Source: Chloroflexota bacterium
Lineage (GTDB): Bacteria; Chloroflexota; Dehalococcoidia; SHYB01
Assembly: GCA_022572465.1 (NCBI GenBank)
Contig: JACZVV010000012.1
Location: 1-43,962, forward strand
Direction: 5' to 3'
DNA length: 43,962 bases
Part shown: positions 38,623 to 43,962 of the stretch, in pieces
How the letters are laid out: every line of letters begins with the position of its first letter
Position numbering within the stretch: the first letter of the stretch is position 1
Made by a program: the position numbers and the translations under genes
The notes under the pieces: generated by a model
Told to the model about the DNA's origin: nothing
Database searches by the model: none
What the model saw: only the letters and a program-made list of their open reading frames with translations

Positions 38623-41304
38623 ATGTATTGCGATTCTTGCAAGGCCACGAAACCAGCGGGCTGGACCTACTGCGACGTGTGCGGCTCCGAACTACAGGAG
38701 CCGCCTCCGGTCCCGAAACCCCCAACGCCAGTCGCGACGCCGGTGGACCCTTCCGAAACGGCCGCTGTCCAGGATCTCCAACGCCGGCTTCAGTCGTTAC
38801 AGCAGGAAGTCCGTAACATCCGCGAGTCGCTGAGCCGCGTCGGCATCCCCGTCTCCCCGCACGTCCCGCCTACGGAGCCGGCCCAACCACCGTCAGCAAC
38901 CGCTGGACCGGCTCGGCCGGCAGGCACGGCCCCGCTAGGGGTGCCCGTTGGCCGGCCGGTCAGGCCAGTCCAAGCGGCTTCCGCGGTGCAGACGCCAACC
39001 CCGCCGCGCCGGACACTCCCGCCCCGTCAGGGCCCACGAATAGACTGGGATTCCCTGGTGGGCGTCAACTGGCTTGCCATCGTCGGCGCGGTGGCCTTCG
39101 TCATCGGCACTGGATTTTTCCTCAGGCTGGCAATCGACAACGACTGGATCGGCGAGACCGGCCGGGTCGTGTTGGGCGTCATCGTCGGCGCCGCTTTCAT
39201 CGGGGCCGGAGAGTTCTGGCGCCGGCGGCGCCCGGCGTGGGCCCAGGCGATGACCGGCGGCGGCATCGGGATCTTGTACCTCGCCATCTTCGCAGCCTTT
39301 TCGCTCTACGAGCTGATCGACCCCGTGCCCGCCTTCGCCATCTTCGCGCTGATTACAGCAGGCGCGGGAATTCAGGCCCTGCGGCACGAATCGGTGGCCG
39401 TGGCCATCCTGGGCATCGTCGGCGGCTTCGCGACGCCTCTCATGCTGCAAGACAACCTTCCAGACGCCCGTCTGCTGTTAGCTTACGTGCTGCTGCTGGA
39501 CGTGGGCGTGTTGGGACTGTCGACACGGCGCAACTGGCGGTGGTTCACCCTGCTGGCCCTCATCGGCTCGCTGGCCGACTACGGTTTGTGGGCGGCCGAG
39601 TTCAATCCGCGGGACAACCTCCTGCTGGGCCAGGTTGGCATCACGCTGATCTTCCTCATGTTCACCGGCGTCACATCGCTGACCCACATCCTGCGAAACC
39701 GTCGCGTCGAACCCGCCGACTACGGGCTGATGGTCCTCAACGCCTCGGCCTACTTCGGCATCAGCTACGGCCAGCTGTGGGCTGATTTCCGTCCGTGGAT
39801 GGGCGGGTTCACCGTGGCCATGGCCGGGCTGTACGCCGGCCTTGCGGCCTTGGCCATCTCCAGGGCCAATCGCCCGGAGATCAGCATCACCAACATCGCC
39901 ATCGCGGCGGTGCTGATCGCCATCTTCATACCGGTGCAGCTAGGCGGTCCATGGCTGAGCGTGGCGTGGGCCGTGCAGGGCGCCGTGGTGATGTGGATGT
40001 CGTTCCGGCTGGGAATGTGGCAGCTCCGTCCGCTGGCGATGGGAGCGTTCGGCATCTTCGCGCTGTGGCTGCTCTTCGCCGATACGCCGGACGCGTTCTC
40101 CGCGGACCTCACGCCGTTCGCGAACGGATTCTTCCCCGCGTACGTGCTCAGCGCGGCCGCCATCTTCTTTGCCGCCTTCCTGTACCGCCGGCGCAGCGAG
40201 GAGCTGCAGGAGTGGGAGACCTCGCTCTTCCCGGTCTTCCTCGGCGCGGGAAACCTCGTGTTGACGTTGATGGTCCCGATCCAGCTCGGCAGCGTCTGGA
40301 TCACGGTCACCTGGGCCGCAATGGCCCTCGGCCTGATGGCCCTTTCCTTCCGCCTGGGTATCGTGGAGCTGCGCCAGTTCAGCCTCGGCATCTTCGCCGC
40401 CACGGCAATCAAACTCGTTGCCGTGGACACGCCAGAAGCGTTGTCGGGCGACTTCACGCCGCTGCTCAATCAGCATGTCTTCGCCTTCGGCGCGAGTATT
40501 GGCGCGGCGTTTCTCGCGGCGTTCCTGCTCCGGCGAAACGCCGGAGCGTTGCAAGACTTCGACAAATACCTGTCGAAGGGGTTCGTCGTTGCCGGGGTCG
40601 CCCTGCTGACGCTGGCGGTGCCGGTGCAGTTCGACGGCGTCTGGGTCGCCGTGACGTGGGCCGCAATGGCCCTCGGCCTGATGGCCCTCTCCGGCCGGAT
40701 GAAGATGGAAGAGCTATCGTGGACCGGCCTGGGCGTCTTGGCGGTGACGGCGGTACGCCTGGTGGCCTTCGACACGCAGGTAGACCTGGACGGATTCCGC
40801 CCTATCGTCAACATGCGGATGGTGGCTTTCGGCTCGGGCATCGCCGCTCTCTATGGGGCCGCATACCTGACGTGGAAGGGACGCGTGGCGACAAAGCCGT
40901 TCACGGTGGATATCATCCCGTTCTTGCTGGTGGCGGCCAACTTCCTCACTCTGTTCGTCTTGAGCGCGGAGGTGATTGCATCGGTCGACAGCGGCGTCAT
41001 CGGCGTCAGCGACAGCGTGGCGGGCAACGCCAAAAGCCTGGGCCTGAGCCTGCTCTGGGCAACGTATGCCTCCATAGCCCTGGTGACGGGAATCTTCAAA
41101 GGCTTTCGTTCTTTGCGGTTGGCGGGCCTCGCTCTGTTAGCCGTTCCGGTCCTGAAGCTGTTCCTGGTCGACTCGTTCCAGCTGGAGCAGGGCTTCCGGG
41201 TCGCCGCGTTTCTGGTCCTGGGCGCGATGCTGCTGGCTGGGGGATTCCTCTACCAACGCTACCGCATCGCCATCGACGAGTTCCTGTTCACTGACAGGAA
41301 GTAG
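38623..41304 (+). CDS. DUF2339 polytopic membrane protein with zinc ribbon and threefold repeat
   Basis: 893 aa. It opens with a zinc ribbon (Cys3, 6, 17, 20), then a Pro-rich stretch, a coiled coil (~48-75) and a second Pro-rich linker. Twenty or more hydrophobic helices follow from ~145 onward, starting DSLVGVNWLAIVGAVAFVIGTGFFL, the hallmark of DUF2339 (quoted as the family signature; residues ~146-170). Residues ~437-781 are three repeats of exactly 115 aa, each running from a PVQ-type strand through WAAMALGLMALS and a DTPEALSGDFTP-like loop to an FLLRR end. The function of the family is unknown; envelope roles have been suggested. A strong AGGAGGGGCGCC ribosome site precedes the ATG, and a 15-bp hairpin ends the unit. 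Confidence 0.92.
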   Translation: MYCDSCKATKPAGWTYCDVCGSELQEPPPVPKPPTPVATPVDPSETAAVQDLQRRLQSLQQEVRNIRESLSRVGIPVSPHVPPTEPAQPPSATAGPARPAGTAPLGVPVGRPVRPVQAASAVQTPTPPRRTLPPRQGPRIDWDSLVGVNWLAIVGAVAFVIGTGFFLRLAIDNDWIGETGRVVLGVIVGAAFIGAGEFWRRRRPAWAQAMTGGGIGILYLAIFAAFSLYELIDPVPAFAIFALITAGAGIQALRHESVAVAILGIVGGFATPLMLQDNLPDARLLLAYVLLLDVGVLGLSTRRNWRWFTLLALIGSLADYGLWAAEFNPRDNLLLGQVGITLIFLMFTGVTSLTHILRNRRVEPADYGLMVLNASAYFGISYGQLWADFRPWMGGFTVAMAGLYAGLAALAISRANRPEISITNIAIAAVLIAIFIPVQLGGPWLSVAWAVQGAVVMWMSFRLGMWQLRPLAMGAFGIFALWLLFADTPDAFSADLTPFANGFFPAYVLSAAAIFFAAFLYRRRSEELQEWETSLFPVFLGAGNLVLTLMVPIQLGSVWITVTWAAMALGLMALSFRLGIVELRQFSLGIFAATAIKLVAVDTPEALSGDFTPLLNQHVFAFGASIGAAFLAAFLLRRNAGALQDFDKYLSKGFVVAGVALLTLAVPVQFDGVWVAVTWAAMALGLMALSGRMKMEELSWTGLGVLAVTAVRLVAFDTQVDLDGFRPIVNMRMVAFGSGIAALYGAAYLTWKGRVATKPFTVDIIPFLLVAANFLTLFVLSAEVIASVDSGVIGVSDSVAGNAKSLGLSLLWATYASIALVTGIFKGFRSLRLAGLALLAVPVLKLFLVDSFQLEQGFRVAAFLVLGAMLLAGGFLYQRYRIAIDEFLFTDRK
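39931..40965 (+). repeat. Three in-frame 345-bp repeats in the DUF2339 gene
   Basis: Equivalent codons recur at 39931, 40276 and 40621, exactly 345 bp (115 codons) apart. Copies 2 and 3 share an identical 32-nt segment (40312-40343 and 40657-40688). Confidence 0.85.
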
Positions 41305-41350
41305 AGCGGCCTTCGCCGAATAATCGGTCAACCGTTTCGGGTGAACCTCA

Positions 41351-41381
41351 AGGAGCGCGAGGCGGACCGCCTCGCGCTCCT
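41351..41381 (+). terminator. 15-bp perfect hairpin terminator
   Basis: AGGAGCGCGAGGCGG, A, then the exact complement, 46 nt after the DUF2339 stop. In practice the stem would open to a 5-nt loop. No U tract follows. Confidence 0.65.
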
Positions 41382-41404
41382 CGTTCGCCGGCTTCAACCC
41401 TTTG

Positions 41405-41434
41405 TTGCCGGGGCTAGCGTCTCGTTGCTATACT
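41405..41434 (+). promoter_or_regulatory. Promoter of the NTF2-like/monooxygenase unit
   Basis: TTGCCG (41405-41410), an 18-nt spacer ending TGC, and TATACT (41429-41434), 28 nt before the ATG. Confidence 0.6.
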
Positions 41435-41462
41435 GGCCGCCACCTCACGCAAGGAGAAGAGC

Positions 41463-41951
41463 ATGAGCGACCTGGAGAGCCGGTTGGCGGAGCTGGAGCA
41501 GCGGGTGCAGACGCTTCAAGACGAGCTGGAGGTCCATCGGGTGATCGTGACCTACGGCCTCGCCGTGGACATCGGCGACGCCGACCGGACCGCCAACGTC
41601 TACACCGAAGACACCGTGTTCGAGGTCGACGGCCGGTCGGACATGGCGGGCCGCAAAGGCGTGCGGGAGATGGTGCTGGGCTCGGGACACCAGGCCCTGC
41701 TGCCCAACTGCGCCCATACCATCGGCCCGGCGGTGGTCAAGGTCGATGGCGACCAGGCCTACGCTACCGGCTACTCGCGCATCTACCACCGTCAAGGCGA
41801 CGACTACAACCTGTTCCGCGTGTCGATGAACCGGTGGCGGTTGGAGCGCCGCGACGGCCGGTGGCAGATCGCCCATCGCCAGGCGACGATGATCGGCAAT
41901 CCCGGCGCCCACGACATCTTTCGGGCCGGCCTCCGAGACCTCGAGGGCTAG
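41463..41951 (+). CDS. NTF2-like (SnoaL-type) family protein
   Basis: 162 aa. A short coiled coil (LESRLAELEQRVQTLQDEL, 4-22) precedes an alpha+beta cone domain: HRVIVTYGLAVDIGDADRTANVYTEDTVFEVDG (read in parts, ~25-57), the MAGRKGVREMV helix, the CAHTIGPAVVKVDGDQAYATGYSRIYH strands and RWRLERRDGRWQIAHRQ. Family members act as isomerases, dehydratases or dehydrochlorinases on small cyclic substrates or merely bind ligands. The strong AAGGAGAAGAGC ribosome site and proximity to the monooxygenase gene suggest a joint catabolic role. Confidence 0.9.
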   Translation: MSDLESRLAELEQRVQTLQDELEVHRVIVTYGLAVDIGDADRTANVYTEDTVFEVDGRSDMAGRKGVREMVLGSGHQALLPNCAHTIGPAVVKVDGDQAYATGYSRIYHRQGDDYNLFRVSMNRWRLERRDGRWQIAHRQATMIGNPGAHDIFRAGLRDLEG

Positions 41952-42031
41952 CCGGAGCCGCGCCGCGGCCGAGCCATGCAAACCCATCGCACGCCTGGGG
42001 CTGAATGCCTCTCGTCCAGGAGGGACCCGCC

Positions 42032-43171
42032 GTGAAGATCGATCTGCTGTACGAGCTTCAGATGCCGAAGCCATGGGACGGCCCCAACGCCGAAGCCGAG
42101 ATGTTCTGGGAATCGATGGCGCAGATCGAGCTGGCGGACCAGGTGGGTTTCGATACCATTTGGTGCGTTGAACACCACTTCCAGACCGAGTACGCCCACT
42201 CGTCGGCGCCGGAGGTCTTCCTGGCGGCGGTGTCGCAACGGACCCAGAACATTCGAATCGGCCACGGCGTGGTGCTGCTCCCGTACCCCTTCAACCACCC
42301 GATTCGAGTCGCCGAGCGGATCGCTACGCTGGACATCTTGAGCCGAGGCCGCGTCGAGTTCGGCACCGGCAGGTCGGGGTTGCACGAGCAAGGCGGGTTC
42401 GAAATCCCGTCGGACGAGTCGCGGGCCATGTGGCAGGAGGCCCTGAGCATCATCCCGAAGATGTGGGCCACCGACAGCTTCTCGCACGACGGCCACTACT
42501 TCAAGATTCCCGAGCGGAACGTGATCCCCAAGCCGGTCCAGAGGCCGCATCCGCCCATCTGGCTGGCCTGCACCAGCCCCGATAGCTGGAACATCGCCGC
42601 CCAGAACCGCATCGGAGCTCTCGGCCTCACGCTGATGCTCAGCGTCGAGGAGATGCAGGCCCACGTCGACCGCTACCGGGAGGCACAGAAAGGCGGGACG
42701 CCCGCCGGCGCCAAGCCCAACGACCAGGCCCGGATCTTCACCATCGCCCACTGCGCCGAGACCGACCGAAAGGCCATGGAGCAGGGCGGGGGAGAGGCGG
42801 CCCTGTGGTACCTGGACTTCATCCTGAACAAGCTCCTGAAGCTGGAGATAGCGCAGGCGGAGAGCGGCGGGGCCAAGCCCTACACGCAGTTCATCGAGCG
42901 TTACTCCGTCCTCAAAGGGCACGCCGGCCAGGGCCTGAGCCCCGAGGCCTTCGATCGGGAGGACATGATCATCACCGGCGATCCGGACACGTGCATCCGC
43001 AAGATCGAGCGCTACGCCGAGGCCGGCGTCGACGGCATCCTGTGCCTGATGCAAGCGGGGCGGATCCAGCACCCCGACATCATGCGCTCGATCGAGCTGT
43101 TCGGAAAGCACGTCGTCCCCCATTTCAAAGCAAAGGAACAGAAGGCCCAGGCCGCGGCATCAGCCGGGTGA
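42032..43171 (+). CDS. LLM-class flavin-dependent oxidoreductase
   Basis: 379 aa from GTG 42032, chosen because AGGAGG lies 8 nt upstream and the N terminus MKIDLLYELQMPKPW aligns with its paralogue at 15751-16869 (MKFALFYQLQNPRPW); the ATG at 42005 is less likely. Motifs: ADQVGFDTIWCVEHHF (~35-50), IRIGHGVVLLPYPFNHPIRVAERIATLD (read in parts), SRGRVEFGTGRS, KPVQRPHPPIWLAC and the terminal FGKHVVPHF. It is a luciferase-like monooxygenase of unknown substrate. It stands 80 nt after the NTF2-like gene and ahead of a CitE-like lyase. Confidence 0.94.
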   Translation: MKIDLLYELQMPKPWDGPNAEAEMFWESMAQIELADQVGFDTIWCVEHHFQTEYAHSSAPEVFLAAVSQRTQNIRIGHGVVLLPYPFNHPIRVAERIATLDILSRGRVEFGTGRSGLHEQGGFEIPSDESRAMWQEALSIIPKMWATDSFSHDGHYFKIPERNVIPKPVQRPHPPIWLACTSPDSWNIAAQNRIGALGLTLMLSVEEMQAHVDRYREAQKGGTPAGAKPNDQARIFTIAHCAETDRKAMEQGGGEAALWYLDFILNKLLKLEIAQAESGGAKPYTQFIERYSVLKGHAGQGLSPEAFDREDMIITGDPDTCIRKIERYAEAGVDGILCLMQAGRIQHPDIMRSIELFGKHVVPHFKAKEQKAQAAASAG

Positions 43172-43244
43172 AGAGCACCGGCACCCGGCTTCGGCCCGAG
43201 ACAGAGAGCCAACCATAACTCAAAAACCCGCGTCGGGCCAACCG

Positions 43245-43272
43245 TTGGGCCGGCAGGACGTTGTGCTATACT
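43245..43272 (+). promoter_or_regulatory. Promoter ahead of the CitE-like gene
   Basis: TTGGGC (43245-43250), a 16-nt spacer ending TGC, and TATACT (43267-43272), 45 nt before the GTG start. Confidence 0.5.
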
Positions 43273-43317
43273 ACGGCGGCCAAAAAACCGCTCATAACCG
43301 CACCGTCGGAGGCGACC

Positions 43318-43962
43318 GTGGACCAGTTTCGAACCCTGCTGTTCATCCCCGGCAACAACCCCAAGATGTTGCAAAAGGGCCCGAGCCTCCCGGCCGACGC
43401 CCTGGTGCCGGACCTGGAGGACTCAGTCCCGCCGGACGAGAAGGCCAACGCCCAAGCGACCGTCGAGGAGTTTCTCCCGTCGATGGCTGGCAAACGCGTC
43501 TACGTTCGCGTCAACGGCATGCAGACCGAGTGGACCTGGAACGACCTCAAGGCCGTCGTCTCCACCCACATCGACGGCATCAGCATCGGCAAGATGGAGT
43601 CGGCGGAAATGGCGCGGGAGCTTTCGGCGCTCCTCTCGGCGCTCGAACGTGAGCGAGGGCTGCCCGACGGCCACACCAAGATCATTCCTTGGATCGAGAC
43701 GGCTACCGGCGTCGCCAACGTGGGCGCGATCGCCCTGTCGACGCCACGGATGGCCGGCCTGGCCTTCGGCGCCGAGGACTACACCGCCGACCTGGGCATC
43801 GCCCGGACCAAGGGGTCCGAGGAGATCGCCACGGCCCGGTCTCTCGTGGCCATCGCGGCCCGCGCCGCGGAGATCGTGGCCTACGACACGCCGGACCCGG
43901 ACTTCAACGACATCGAGAATCTGGTGATCGACGCCAACCGGGCCAAGGCCGTGGGGTACAAG
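43318..43962 (+). CDS. HpcH/HpaI aldolase/citrate lyase (CitE-like) family protein, 3' partial
   Basis: 215 codons are visible from GTG 43318 (GGAGG 5 nt upstream), open to the window end. The N terminus has the family pattern: LLFIPGNNPKML (~7-18), ADALVPDLEDSVPPDEKANA with the metal-binding Asp/Glu, and KRVYVRVNGM. Later come KIIPWIETATGVANVGAI (with the metal Glu) and GLAFGAEDYTADLGIA. The group includes malyl/citramalyl-CoA and 3-hydroxy-acyl-CoA lyases. With CoA transferase and monooxygenases elsewhere in the window, cleavage of a CoA-activated hydroxyacid is plausible. The missing C terminus prevents subgroup assignment. Confidence 0.93.
   Translation, partial: MDQFRTLLFIPGNNPKMLQKGPSLPADALVPDLEDSVPPDEKANAQATVEEFLPSMAGKRVYVRVNGMQTEWTWNDLKAVVSTHIDGISIGKMESAEMARELSALLSALERERGLPDGHTKIIPWIETATGVANVGAIALSTPRMAGLAFGAEDYTADLGIARTKGSEEIATARSLVAIAARAAEIVAYDTPDPDFNDIENLVIDANRAKAVGYK

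Noticed and set aside
38343-38648. 101-aa minus-strand frame in the gap between pncB and the DUF2339 gene, with a protein-like stretch (TGVLNQGSAKAPIEWAQ)
   Set aside because: No ribosome site, mostly antisense to pncB and the next start, and no recognised family. The gap 38399-38622 is AT-richer than its surroundings and has a CCTGAT...ATCAGG inverted repeat, but I see no firm feature in it.
1-43962. CRISPR array, insertion sequence, prophage or plasmid genes
   Set aside because: No regularly spaced repeats, transposase, integrase or replication genes were seen on either strand.

Overview
High-GC bacterial chromosome window with dense gene packing. It most resembles a member of the Chloroflexota, probably the SAR202/Dehalococcoidia side of the phylum. 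The reasons are: several flavin-dependent luciferase-like monooxygenases, a class III CoA transferase, an SDR, an isochorismatase-fold enzyme and a CitE-like lyase; a class II (B12-dependent) ribonucleotide reductase next to nrdR; and a very short division cluster (mraZ-rsmH-ftsA-ftsZ) with no murein genes. The placement is inferred from gene content only, because no rRNA is present.

Layout. 1-8149 (+): an oligopeptide-type ABC importer. A membrane-anchored Asp-box (sialidase-fold) surface protein cut by the window edge is followed by an unusual substrate-binding lipoprotein, two permeases and the first ATPase. 8163-10484 (-): a second, conventional substrate-binding lipoprotein with an added N-terminal PsbP-like domain. 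10538-11692 (+): the partner ATPase. 11786-15608 (+): CoA transferase, isochorismatase-like hydrolase, monooxygenase and SDR, a likely catabolic operon. 15751-16869 (-): a second monooxygenase. 17058-20582 (+): a VLRF1-like peptidyl-tRNA hydrolase, metG and a polyprenyl diphosphate synthase. 20584-22876 (-): histidine phosphatase and amidohydrolase. 23012-24743 (+): a CPA2 antiporter and a small protein. 25015-32709 (-): nrdJ, nrdR, ftsZ, ftsA, rsmH and mraZ. 32900-33212 (+): two tiny ORFs around a terminator. 33287-36696 (-): MFS exporter, a small three-gene surface/membrane cluster, an HTH protein and a CAU-anticodon tRNA. 36847-43962 (+): a small charged protein, pncB, a DUF2339 membrane protein with three exact-period repeats, an NTF2-like protein, a third monooxygenase and a CitE-like lyase that runs off the end.

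Most striking points. (1) The substrate-binding protein at 1997-4471 has its SBP_bac_5 halves in swapped order, a circular permutation, and sits next to a DppC permease with a ~180-residue extracytoplasmic insert; together they look like an uncharacterised variant of the Opp/Dpp importer. (2) A perfect 56-bp palindrome (27-bp arms) overlaps the predicted nrdR-nrdJ promoter. (3) The division cluster lacks all peptidoglycan genes, and there are candidate MraZ operators ahead of mraZ. (4) The DUF2339 protein carries a threefold repeat of exactly 345 bp with a 32-bp identical segment.

Promoters found by eye share an extended -10 (TGN followed by TAyAmT). Terminators are mostly long GC-rich perfect hairpins without a U tract.
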